From the NCBI GenBank assembly GCA_008330645.1, contig VLTN01000003.1:186001-250000 (forward strand): a stretch of 64,000 nucleotides of DNA, given 5' to 3'. The notes beneath the pieces were generated by a model. The model worked only from the letters and a program-made list of their open reading frames with translations. It had not been told where the DNA came from and did not search any database. Made by a program: the position numbers and the translations under genes. Shown here piece by piece: positions 1 through 9,744 of the stretch (position 1 is the first letter of the stretch; each line of letters opens with the position of its first letter). The stretch is from Cafeteria roenbergensis (Eukaryota; Sar; Bigyra; Bicosoecida; Cafeteriaceae).

Positions 1-2987
1 TCGCAGCGCGGAGAGGAGCGACTGGCGGCCCATGGTGCCGCCGGCCGCCGCGATGGCAGCGTGGATGCCCGCCACAGGCGTGCGTGCCGCCTCCTGCAGC
101 CGCTGGGCCGACGGCGGGGCCTGCGACTCTCCCCCTGCTGCCAGCGCAAAGTCTGCTCCCAGAAATGTGGGCAGGCGCACCGGCCTGCCGCGCCGTCCGG
201 AGGCGGCCGCAATGCCGCCAGGGTAGGGTGAGCGCGCCCCCTGCGGGGTTGGCGCCCCAGGGGTTGGGCCGAACGCCGCTGCCGCCGCCGCCCCGGTCCG
301 CGAGAAGCCAGCCACTGACTCCGCCCGCATTCGGGGCGTGGCGCCCGCGCGATCCGCCCCCCCCGCGCCCGAGCTCGGGGCGAACCCGCCGGCGGACGGA
401 AGACCGCCCGAGGCCGCCCCCTCGTCTGCAGCCACGTGCAGCAGGCTGAGGAACAGCCGCAGCGGGTCCGGCTCCGCCGCCAGCCCCCTCCACCGCGCGG
501 CTGCGTGGCCCCCGAGAGCCCCGCCGTCGGCGTCGCCCATGACCACGATGCTGGACCCGAGGGACGAGTCTGAGCCCCGCCGGCGGGCTGTGCGGGAGCG
601 AGGGCCCTTGGGGCCCGCCCCGGTGATGGCGCGTCGCGCCGACACGGGGCCGCCGCCCCCTCTCCCCTCCGCCTCTGCTCGCACGGCCGTGGAGCGCCTC
701 ACTGCCGCCTCCCGCACTCGAAGCGCGGCCGTGTACTGCGCCCTCGCCCGCGCTGCCACGCGGCGCCGCACGAAGCCGGGGGGCACCAGCATCCTCGCCG
801 GCATGGGCGGCAAGGATACGCCGGCGAAAGCGGCATCCAACATGACTGGCCACGTGGCCTCGGCGGCCTCCGTGGAGGCGTCGGGCCGAGCCGTCATGGA
901 CCGAGACCACAGCCAGAGACGCATCCCGTGACCCATCGGGTGCACAGGCGCCGACAGCGGGCGGAACCCCGGCGCGGCCGGCCGGGCGCCGTGCGGACCC
1001 ACCCACACATCCAGCACCGGCCCGGCCTCCTCCTCCACCGCCTTGGCGTGCGCCTCGTCCTCCTCGGAGTCATCCTCCGCGGCAAAGAGGTCTGCCGCGG
1101 CCCCGCCCCGCCCGCCACCGCCACCGCCACCGCCACCGCCGCCGCCGCCGCCACCGCCGCCGGCCGCAGCTGCCCCCGCCCGTCGCACCCAGAGGAACCT
1201 CGGCTGTGAGCCCTCCTCGCCGCCGCTGAGGTCCACCGGCAGAGCCTCGAAGCCGCGCGAAGTGAGCCCCTGGTCGACTCGCGTGTCGGCTAGCAGCAGC
1301 GCCACCACGGCGTGGGACCAGGCGGCGGCTCGCCGCACCGGGTCCTCCACACGGCACGCACGCAAGCAGCCTATGGTAATGGGGAATCCGGTGGCGGCGT
1401 GCACCGCCAGCGGCTCCTCCTCGAAGCGGTATCCCATGGCGCGGTACTGGTCAGCTGTCCTGGCGTCGGTGGCCACCTGGATGTCCACGACGGGTCTGCG
1501 CCGGTCGAGGCGAGCGCGAGGGCGGGTGGGGCGCAGCGGGTGGGGCGGAGTTGGGGGGCGGAGCGGGTGGGGCGCAGCGGGTGGGGCGCAGCGGGGGGAC
1601 AGAGCCAGCAAGGGGCAGCAAGGGCGCGCGCGCGCGCGCTGGCACCCCGATGCTCGCGATGGCATGACCGTGCCGAGGCCTGGGGTGGCCTGACGAGCTC
1701 ATCGGGTGAGGCCTGGCGCAGGCCGGCCGCGCGCTCCGAGGAGGGAACGCTGGCATGCACGGTCGCGCGGCCGGGGGCAGGGGCCCAGGGAGGGGCAGAA
1801 GCAGCGAGAAGCCGCCGGCGAGCGCATCTTGTCTCACGACACGTCCACGGGCTCCGCTGTGAAACAGTCCTCCAGGTGGGCCTGCAGGAAATCGCAGAGC
1901 CCCTCAACAAGCGTGGCGGCAGGGGCGCTCTCGGCCGGAGCGTCCCTCGGCCGCGGGTCCGCAGCATCCTCAACGGTAGGAACAGGCGTGCTGTCCGCCG
2001 AAAGGAAGCGCAGCAGCGAGACGGCCTCGCTCTTGGAAATTGCGGCGCCGGTGACGGCCTTGACCACCGACCGGGCGCTGCGGGCACTCAACGGCTTGCC
2101 CCTGTCCTCCGCCCGAGTGCCTACCTCCGCCCGAGCAGCCGCAAGGCGGTCCTTGAACTCGGTGGCGGCCAATGCGCCCGTCGCCAAGTCCCGGGCCACG
2201 TGCATTCGGAGCCGCATTGCCAGCGCGCGCAGGCTGTCGTCGTCAAACGCAACCCAGTTCACGAGCTCGGCCCACGAAACGGACCCGTCGCGCGCATAGT
2301 CCATCTTTGTCACAAGGTCGCGCGCCGCCTGCGGCGATTCACAGCGCCAGGGCCTCGCGAGCGCGGCGGTTGCAACTCGGGCTCGGGAAGCAGAGCTCAA
2401 CGGCGGCGCCGCCGTTGCAGCGTTCCAAGCCCGCCCCTGTTTGCGCGACGAGCGTGCCCAGCGCGACGCGTTCCCCCGGCATGCGGTCCGTTTGTGTCAA
2501 AGCCGTGCCGAGGGCGGACGCTCAGCCTCGGGGCTGGCGCTGACGGGCTCACCTGGTGCGAAATAACTGGCAGCTTGCGCCGCCTCCGGCGCTCGGCAGC
2601 ATTGGCAAAAAAGCCCTTCTGCGGCGTGGGCAACGCCGCTGCGCTGGCAGCGGCATCAGAGCCTGCAGACTCAACGACCACGTCCAGAAGGGTCCCGAGG
2701 ATTGTGGTAAACTCGGCCGCCGACAGGCCGCCGGAAGAGTCGGCGTCAGCATGCTGAAACGCGGCCTTGATGACGCGGATGAGCCCGGCCTGGTCGCTCG
2801 CGTCGATGGAGTGCACCTCGCGTGTGCGCACACGGATCCATTGCGCAGTGATTTCCTCGATCGGCTCGCCTGACGCCACCTGGCGGCGAAGCAGCGACCC
2901 GATACTCAAGGCCCGCATCAGCGGCGGTGCTCCCTCCGGTTGTGGAGTGCGCGGCCCTGTCGCCCGGCCCCGCTGGAAGCCAAACAT
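1..2987 (-). CDS. EF-hand protein with C-terminal MABP-like region, partial at window start
   Basis: Three exons on the minus strand: 2987-2553, 2328-1838 and 1495 to beyond base 1 (807 codons visible). The start is ATG at 2987. Introns 2552-2329 (phase 0, CAG|GTGAGC) and 1837-1496 (phase 2, GTGTC|GTGAGA) both keep the frame. An in-frame TGA at 1836-1834 lies inside the second donor, so stopping there would give a false 309-aa protein. Exon 1 holds a canonical EF-hand loop (DADSSGGLSAAE) and exon 2 a weaker one (DYARDGSVSWAE). Exon 3 has two stretches that resemble MABP beta-prism strands (VVDIQVATDARTADQY; GFEALPVDLSGGEEG then FLWVRRA), followed by a glycine run coded by a CCG/CCA repeat and a low-complexity basic part. 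EF-hands bind calcium. MABP regions in other proteins sit at membranes. The MABP call is inference; the EF-hands are firm. The join could be checked by RNA. Confidence 0.6.
1103..1166. repeat. CCG/CCA trinucleotide repeat coding a polyglycine tract
   Basis: Uninterrupted CCR triplets, read on the minus strand as about 20 consecutive Gly codons inside the EF-hand/MABP gene. The length is probably variable between strains. Confidence 0.85.
1496..1837 (-). other. 342-bp intron rich in G-tract repeats
   Basis: Second intron of the EF-hand/MABP gene. From about 1518 to 1605 it holds imperfect copies of a 14-bp unit (GGGTGGGGCGCAGC and GGCGGAG variants) on the plus strand, next to an alternating (GC)n run at 1624-1640. 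No gene is supported in it. G-quadruplex or Z-DNA potential is inference from composition. Confidence 0.6.
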
Positions 2988-3381
2988 GGGCCCCAGGCGT
3001 GAGCTCGCGGACACGGCACTGAGGCGCGCTTGCCCTGCCGCAGCGCCTGTGCCCCGCAAGAGTGTGGAGTGGCTCTGCGCGGGCTGTCCGAAAAGAAGCA
3101 AATACGAACGCCTGTGTAGTTCAGCAGCGAGAAACACCCTTTCAACTACAAGCGAAGCTCGGCCCTTCGGCTTGCCGGTCTGGAGGCTCCCCACGCACAC
3201 CCACCACTCTCACACTCACACACGGACACAAAAGCAAAGAGGCCACCCGCTCCGCCCCCGCCGACGCTCGACACGCTCGTCGGCCGACTCTGCGGCGGGC
3301 AAAACTTGCCTGGCAGCCCGCCCGGCCACGCGACTGCAAGCCACTGGCCCGACCGCTCTCCCGCTGCGCGTACGGGCGCGC

Positions 3382-6300
3382 TCAAGCTCGATCGCTGTCG
3401 TCTTCGCGGACACTCTGCTTGGCGCTCGGCTCCTCCACCTTGCGCCACCGCAGCTGGCGCCGCAACTGCGCGGTAGAGCTCGAGCTGGTGGCCAGCGCCT
3501 GCTCCTCCTCCGCGAGGCGTGCCTCCGCGCGCCGCAGAGCCCACCGCTGGTGCCAGCTCTGGAACTCCTCGCGCTGCCTGGCCGCCTCGGCAGCGTCACC
3601 GGCCTCGTTCCAGTCGTCCGCCTCGGCCTCCCACGGGTCGGCCTTGGGAGCCGGCCCTCCCGCGCCCCCGCCCCTGCTCCGCCCGCGAGCCGGCGCTGCC
3701 GAGAAGGCGTCCAACTCGTCGCGCGGGGCCGTAAGCCAAGCCGTGAGGTCTTCTGCGCTCACCTCCACGCGCGGCACGCAAGGCAGAGCCACGCCGCCGG
3801 CGCCGTGCTGCACTGGCGGGTGCCGCACTGTGCAGCGCAGGGCGGGGGAGAGCCCTTCGAGCACAGCCTTCACATGCACGAGCGATGAGGCGGCGGCCGG
3901 AACAACCAGCGTGTCGGGGACGGGCTTCCCCTCCCGCGCACGGGCCCGCAGCCTGTCCATGGCTGCAAAGAGAACGCAGCCGGCGCTCTCGTCCCGCAGC
4001 GGTGTGACGTCAACCACGCCGAGCGGCGCCCCGCTGAGCACGCGGCAGAGCACGCCGTACCGGGCGGCCATGTCCACGACAGCGGTCGCCCTGCGGGGCT
4101 GGCCCGTGCTGGCTGCCGCCTCCACCACCAGCGCGACTGTTTCCTCGGCCTCGTGCAGGGCGGCGGTTTCACGCCACGTCGCTCCACGCCGCGACACCAC
4201 AAGCTCGGGCCCGGCGTCGTCATCGTCGTCGCCGACCCCGGCGGCAGCGCCGGCGGAGCTGTCCGGGAGCCCGAGACCGTGGAGCGCAGACGCAGCGCCC
4301 GCCCTGATGGCACCCACGCCGGTTGACCACGCGACGTGCCCTGGGGGTGTGCGCACTCCGCCCGCGGCGGCCGTAGCCTCGTCCCCCGCCGCAGCGGCGC
4401 CTGCCCCAGCCCCTAGCGCGATCTGCTTCATGCGGGAGCCGGCCCCGAGCCGCGCTTGCGCAAAGGCCTCCCGCTCGCGCCGCTCGCCGTCCGCGCGCTC
4501 CGCAAGGGCCTTGGCACGGGCCTCCGCGCGGGCCCCGGCAACCATCCGCGATTCGTCGATCGCCTGCACCACCGCCGCCCCGGACTCGCGGCCCGCCGCC
4601 GCCACGTGCTCCGGCAGAGCCTGAAGCATGGCGGCGCAGCGGCGCTCCGCCTTGGCCAGTGCGCCGGCGCCCGCCCACGCACGAGCGAGCGCCGCGTGCG
4701 TGCGCCAGGTCAGCGCCGCGCCTCCGAGGACACCCTCGGCCCACTGCGCCGTCTGCTCCGCCCTCCGGGGCTGGTCGGCGCGACAGCAGACCTTGACCAG
4801 CCGCTCCGCGTCCTCCGGGCCGACCTCGAACCCCGCGGCCTGCAGTCTGTCAGAGAGCTCAAAGGCCTCGCGCAGGGATCCGCCCTCGCCGGCGCCGTCG
4901 GCGCGCGCCTGCAGCGCCCGGCGGAGGCGAGACCCCTCGTCCGCAGACAGCAGAGGGGCCATGGGGGGCGGAGAGTCCAGCACGGCCAGCCAGCCGCCTG
5001 CCCGGCCCGAGCCGGACCCGGATCCAGCCACGCTGCGGCCGCTGAGGCCCGAGCGGTTGCCTCTGGACGAAGCGGCGTCGCTCGCGACGTGGCCGGCCGA
5101 CCGATCGCCGCCCTCTGCGCCGAGGTCGAACCCGCCCGCCGCGGCTCGGCCGCCCTCCGCCTCCGACTCGTCCTCGAGCAGGGAGGCTGCCCATGCGCCG
5201 TCCAGCGCGTCTGCGCGCCCCGCCGCTGCGCCCGCGTCCTCCCTGCGCTCCTCCGCCATGGCGCGCTCCTCCTCCTCAGCAACAGCAGCGCGCGCGGCCT
5301 CCCACGCGGCCACCAGCCCCGAGTGGGCCCGCCACGCCGTCAGCGGGATGCGCGGCTCTGCCACGATGCGAGACGCCACCCCGGCCAGCAGTGCCCACCG
5401 CGATGCCGACATGACCGTCGGCTGGCCCGCCGCAGCCGCCGTTGCCGCGTCGGCAGAGCCGGGGGGCGCGGCGCTGGACCGCACGACCATGAGCGAGGAG
5501 GGCGGGTCGCGGGGCATGGGCGGGGGCACCACCTCCGCGGGGCCAGACGGCGTGTGGGCCCCGAGTGCAGCGTCCGCAAGCGCGTCCAGCGAGCCGTCCA
5601 GGGCGTCCGGCGGCATGTCGGCTGCGGCCGCCGCGCCCTGGCCGGCCCCCTGTGCGTCGCCTCCCGGCCCTACGAGGCCGCGGGCGCGCTGCAGCTTCGC
5701 CAGCTGCGAGGCGTAGCGTTGGCGAGAGCGGTTGAGAGCGTCGGCCGCCTCGGCAGTGAGAGCGTCCTTCCCGGCCGCGACCCCGCTGCCGTACGCGTCG
5801 TCCGCCACTGTGGATGGCGGGGACAGCCCGAGGCTGGAGGCGAGCTCTCCGGCCACGTGCCTCTTCGCGGCAGGGGCGGCCGCGTCGGCCAGAGCCGTCG
5901 CGTAGATGGCCTGCGCCTGCTCCAGGGAGGTGATGGGGACAGCAGCAACGGACCTGTCGTCCCGCGTGGCAAGGGCCTCGCTGCCCGCGCCTGCGCGGGC
6001 AGGAGTCGAGGTCGCCCTCACCAGCGCGCTCTGCCGCGAGGGGGGCCGGTCGGCGGCCATGTCCACCTCGAGCTCGGACTCGGAGCTGGCTGCGTCCCGA
6101 GGCTGCAGCTGCGGGGGGAGCTGGTGCCCTGCGCGGCCGTGGTGGCGGCTGGCGGAGGGGCGCTCACTGGCCGGATGCGCCTCGCCGGCGGAGGGCATGA
6201 GCGACGCACCTGCGGCGGCGCCGTCTGCCAAAGAGTCTGCGCCGCCTGCCAAGTGGCTGTCGGGGTCGTGCTCGTCCAGGTCCGGGAGGAAGCGGCCGCG

Positions 6301-9195
6301 TACCGCGCGCGTAACGATGCCAGTGGGCAGCGCCGCCAGCATTCGGGCCGCGTCCGCGGGCGCCGCTGCCGGGAGCTGGGCGAGGGCGCGCAGGAAGCCG
6401 GAGCGGAGCTGCGGCACCGTGGGCACGTGCCAGGGCTGGTACCCAGTGAGCAGGAGGGAGGACCGACCGAGGGCCTCGGCGGCGCTGAGCGACTCCGCGA
6501 TGCGCGCGTCTGCGGCGGCCTGGCAGAGCCGCTCCACGACGGTGTGGCTGACGTGGCGGCCCCTGCGAGCGAGGAGGGTGAGGGCGTTCCTCGCTGCCGC
6601 GGGGTCGTGCTCGTCCAGCGCCTGCATCACCAGGGCATCGTGCACGGAGGTGAAGGCTGGGCCGGCCAGAGAGGGCACCGCCAGCGTCGGGAGGAGCGCC
6701 TTGAGAGCCTCGGCAGAGCTCATGCTGCGCACCACGCACAGCGCGGCGCGCGCTGCCGCGTCGCGCACGTCGTCGAGCGCGGGCTGGAGAGGCGGCAGAG
6801 CCGGCCGGGCGCGCCCCTCGGGCGACTGCGAGGACGCGGGCACGGGAGGCGCTGCAAAGGCCCAGGGCTCCGCGGACTCCAGCTCGGCCTCGGCGAAGTC
6901 CTGGCCGCCGAAGACCCGCGCCTGGGGGATGCCTTCAGCGTTGGTGGGCGCGGAGTCGCCAGACTCCTCCTCCGCGCTGCGCACGGCACCAGCGAGCCCG
7001 GCCCCGGGGGCGGGGCCTGCCTCCGTGCGCTGCCGGGCTGCGGCGTCTTGGTTCGAGGGGGGAGCATCGGGCGGCGTGCTGCCTGCCGGAGCTGCTGAGG
7101 TGGCCGGCTGCGCCCTGGCGCCCGCGGCCATGATTGCCCTGGCAGAGAGGCGGGCCGTCTCCAGGATGGACGCGGCAGTGGCCACGTCGTTGGCGTCGTG
7201 GGCCGCCCTGGCCGCCTGGAGCAGCACGCGCGCGGGAACGCGCCCCGGCCCCCACGACTGCCAAGACGCGGCGGCCGCGGAGCGGGCTCTGTCGGCCAGC
7301 TCCTCCCCTACACCGGCCCTGAGCGCCGTGGTGTGCAGCGCGTCCCAGGGCGAGAGCGCCCACGCGCGGGCTCCCGCAGCATCCTCACCGGCGCGCGCCC
7401 GCTTGGCAAGCGAGGCCAGCGAGCCGGCCGACAGGGGCGCCGCCGCCCCCCCGCGCTGCTGCCACTCCCCCAGCAGCTCCGCCAGAGCGGCGTCAGTGAC
7501 GCCGGCTGCGGCTGTGTCCGCCCGGCGCCGGGCGAGCTCCCGCTGGCGCTTTCGCGCGCGCTTCGTCGCCCCGCTGGGAGCTGCAGCCCGGTCTGCCGCC
7601 GCTGCCGCTGCCGCGGGTCTGGCAATGAGTCCAGTCGGCAGAAGGGCGTCGAGCGCGGCCTGGGAGAGAGCCGCGTCGGCAGGAACGCCCGGCTCGGGAG
7701 CTGCGCTGCCCGCGTCAAGCGGCAGGCCGGCCGCTCCGACGTCGGTCCCGAGGCTTGCCATAGCGGCTTCCACCGACTCCCCGGCCTCCTGGGCCTCGGG
7801 CCTCGCGTCCAGCACGCCCACAGGCCGCAGGGGAGCAGGGGTCGCCGCGGCCCAGAGCAGCACCTCCGCGGCCATCGCCGGCGCGTTGGCCGCCGCCTCG
7901 GCCGGGAGCACGGCCCCGAGGGCGGCGGCCAGGGACTCGGCTGCCGCGTGTACCTGCCCCCGCGCCGCCTCTCGCGCTCCTGCGCGGCCCTTGTGCGCCT
8001 CAGAGGCGGCCAGTGCCGCCGCCTCGGCCTCTGCGAGGAGCACGCCCCGGAGCATTGCCAAGGCGGCCTCCGCGCCGTGGAAGTGAACGGATTCGAAGGA
8101 GACGAAGCTGCCAGCCTGCCAGCGGCCGAGAGCCACGGCAGCCCGGGCCAGGAGGCGCCACCCGAGCCCGGCGGCGTCTTCGCACCAGGCGGGGGGCGGG
8201 ACGGCGGCGGTGGCGGCTTGCGCGGCGGCCGCCCGGGCACGGTGGTGAAGCGTGGCCCCAGCACCGGCAAGCAGCGGTGCGCCCCCGCACACGGAGCCGT
8301 GGGCGGCACCGGCCTCCACCAGTGCGGCCTCCAGCCGGCCCAGCTGCTGGGCGGGCAGCCCGGTGGTCGCAGGCAGCAGGGCGGCGCGCCGGGCCACTGC
8401 CTCGGCTACCAGGGCACCGTGAGCGCCTTCCATGCGGTCCTTGGCCCTCGCCGCCACCGCAAGAGCCTTGAGCGCGGCGCCCGGAGACGCGCCTGCGGCG
8501 GCGGCCGCGAGCGAGGCGAGGCGGGCCGCAGCCTCGGCCTTGCCTGACCGGCAAAGCAGCTCGACATCGGAGGCCAGCGCGCGGCCGGCCTCGTCGCGCA
8601 GCCCCTCTGGCGTCGCGTGCTCCCCGGCAGCGGCCAGCAGCTCCGCCAGCGGCACAGCGATGTCCTTCCCCGACGCCCCCGGCTCAGCAATCGCCACGGA
8701 AGCGCCGCGGGAAAGCGCGCTCGCGACGGCAAGCAGCGGGGGCGAAGACCACCCCATGCCGCGCACAGCCTCCCCGTGGGCAGCGCCCAGCTCGGCGGCG
8801 TCCTGCGCTGTCGCTGCCAGCTCTGCACGCCGCTTCTCGTCGCACCCGGGCTCAGCAGCCTCCACGAGAGCCTCAACCGCTGTCGTCACAAGCATGACCT
8901 GCGCCTTGACATTGTGCTCCCGAGCCACAAGCGCCGAGCGCGCCTGGCCGAGCGGGGTCAGGCGGTGTGCGCTCGGGCGGGCAACTGCGTCAGCGTGGTG
9001 CACAGTCTCCGCCTCGCGCCCGCTCCCCGCGCCAGAGGCCGCCTCCTCGCTGATTGCGCCGGCGGGGCGAGACAAGCGGCGCCTCGGCAAGCGCGAAAGG
9101 GCGGCGCACGCTGCCGCCGGAAACACTCGCTTCGTCGTCGCCAACCTTGCGACTCCGGCCGCTGCAGGTGTGCCGCTCCATCGGCCGCGAAGCAT
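3382..9195 (-). CDS. Large mitochondrially targeted helical (PPR/SMR-like) protein, 1937 aa
   Basis: Single exon. The frame is open up to 9618, but the first ATG giving a convincing N-terminus is at 9195: it begins MLRGRWSG and continues with Arg/Ala/Ser and no acidic residues for about 45 residues, a typical mitochondrial presequence. Most of the protein is Ala-rich helix. A stretch coded near 4850-4600 (DAERLVKVCCRADQPRRAEQ, then ALARAWAGAGALAKAERRC) looks like tandem PPR/TPR-type helix pairs. Near the C-terminus (coded about 4050-3870) LGVVDVTPLRDESAG and PDTLVVPAAASSLVH could be a worn SMR domain. PPR-SMR proteins bind organelle RNA, which would suit the targeting, but the motifs are degenerate and this is inference. 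The C-terminus is charged coiled coil. There are long disordered inserts. It could also be an unrelated lineage-specific mitochondrial protein. Confidence 0.6.
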   Translation of the reverse strand: MLRGRWSGTPAAAGVARLATTKRVFPAAACAALSRLPRRRLSRPAGAISEEAASGAGSGREAETVHHADAVARPSAHRLTPLGQARSALVAREHNVKAQVMLVTTAVEALVEAAEPGCDEKRRAELAATAQDAAELGAAHGEAVRGMGWSSPPLLAVASALSRGASVAIAEPGASGKDIAVPLAELLAAAGEHATPEGLRDEAGRALASDVELLCRSGKAEAAARLASLAAAAAGASPGAALKALAVAARAKDRMEGAHGALVAEAVARRAALLPATTGLPAQQLGRLEAALVEAGAAHGSVCGGAPLLAGAGATLHHRARAAAAQAATAAVPPPAWCEDAAGLGWRLLARAAVALGRWQAGSFVSFESVHFHGAEAALAMLRGVLLAEAEAAALAASEAHKGRAGAREAARGQVHAAAESLAAALGAVLPAEAAANAPAMAAEVLLWAAATPAPLRPVGVLDARPEAQEAGESVEAAMASLGTDVGAAGLPLDAGSAAPEPGVPADAALSQAALDALLPTGLIARPAAAAAAADRAAAPSGATKRARKRQRELARRRADTAAAGVTDAALAELLGEWQQRGGAAAPLSAGSLASLAKRARAGEDAAGARAWALSPWDALHTTALRAGVGEELADRARSAAAASWQSWGPGRVPARVLLQAARAAHDANDVATAASILETARLSARAIMAAGARAQPATSAAPAGSTPPDAPPSNQDAAARQRTEAGPAPGAGLAGAVRSAEEESGDSAPTNAEGIPQARVFGGQDFAEAELESAEPWAFAAPPVPASSQSPEGRARPALPPLQPALDDVRDAAARAALCVVRSMSSAEALKALLPTLAVPSLAGPAFTSVHDALVMQALDEHDPAAARNALTLLARRGRHVSHTVVERLCQAAADARIAESLSAAEALGRSSLLLTGYQPWHVPTVPQLRSGFLRALAQLPAAAPADAARMLAALPTGIVTRAVRGRFLPDLDEHDPDSHLAGGADSLADGAAAGASLMPSAGEAHPASERPSASRHHGRAGHQLPPQLQPRDAASSESELEVDMAADRPPSRQSALVRATSTPARAGAGSEALATRDDRSVAAVPITSLEQAQAIYATALADAAAPAAKRHVAGELASSLGLSPPSTVADDAYGSGVAAGKDALTAEAADALNRSRQRYASQLAKLQRARGLVGPGGDAQGAGQGAAAAADMPPDALDGSLDALADAALGAHTPSGPAEVVPPPMPRDPPSSLMVVRSSAAPPGSADAATAAAAGQPTVMSASRWALLAGVASRIVAEPRIPLTAWRAHSGLVAAWEAARAAVAEEEERAMAEERREDAGAAAGRADALDGAWAASLLEDESEAEGGRAAAGGFDLGAEGGDRSAGHVASDAASSRGNRSGLSGRSVAGSGSGSGRAGGWLAVLDSPPPMAPLLSADEGSRLRRALQARADGAGEGGSLREAFELSDRLQAAGFEVGPEDAERLVKVCCRADQPRRAEQTAQWAEGVLGGAALTWRTHAALARAWAGAGALAKAERRCAAMLQALPEHVAAAGRESGAAVVQAIDESRMVAGARAEARAKALAERADGERREREAFAQARLGAGSRMKQIALGAGAGAAAAGDEATAAAGGVRTPPGHVAWSTGVGAIRAGAASALHGLGLPDSSAGAAAGVGDDDDDAGPELVVSRRGATWRETAALHEAEETVALVVEAAASTGQPRRATAVVDMAARYGVLCRVLSGAPLGVVDVTPLRDESAGCVLFAAMDRLRARAREGKPVPDTLVVPAAASSLVHVKAVLEGLSPALRCTVRHPPVQHGAGGVALPCVPRVEVSAEDLTAWLTAPRDELDAFSAAPARGRSRGGGAGGPAPKADPWEAEADDWNEAGDAAEAARQREEFQSWHQRWALRRAEARLAEEEQALATSSSSTAQLRRQLRWRKVEEPSAKQSVREDDSDRA

Positions 9196-9744
9196 GGCGT
9201 GCAAATGCTCGAGACGCGGGCTGGGGGCGCAGCGTGCCCTGCCAACGCTTCCTGTGCGCCGAGGTCGCGCGCGCCTGCGCAGCCCTCGGCCTGCAGAGCC
9301 GCACGGTCCGCAGTCTTGCCATCTTGAGGCGGAACTGTGCTGGCCGCTTCGCCGATCTCTGCCTCCATATATTGGCCGCTGTTCGGCGGCAGCGGCGAGT
9401 GCCGAACTGGCTTGCACGCTGGGCAATCCGTTCTCGGCTGCGGCCCACGGCCCACGCGCTGCCGCTTCGCCAGGGCGCTGGCAGAATCGCTGGGCAAGCA
9501 GCCCAGCCACCGCTTCCGGGCCCCATGAGCGCCGCCTGGCGCCGGTGGGAGCCTCCGGGGCTCTGCAGCAAGGCAGCGCCGCGTTGCCGCCGCGCCGAGC
9601 AGACGTTCGTTCCGGCACTCTGAGCGAGTCGGGGGGCCGCGCGTCCCCCCCCCCTCACTGCCAGCTCGCGCCCGGGGCTTGGCGCTGCCTGGCCGACGGG
9701 CTCTGGGGTCACAGGGCGCTCAGCGCGTCTCCCAGGCCCGGACG
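9196..9744. promoter_or_regulatory. Divergent promoter region
   Basis: 549 bp between two divergent start codons (9195 minus, 9745 plus). The only AT-rich core is CATATATTGG near 9364-9373, a possible TATA-like element. I see no gene in it. The regulatory role is inferred from position only. Confidence 0.3.

Noticed and set aside
1312-2757. A 481-codon plus-strand frame over the EF-hand gene
   Set aside because: Low-complexity shadow; the opposite strand has EF-hands and matching splice phases.
4456-8086. Long plus-strand open frames (880 and 726 codons) over 4456-8086
   Set aside because: Antisense to the 1937-aa protein; the peptides are Arg/Gly/Ala-rich with no domain, as expected from high-GC shadow frames.
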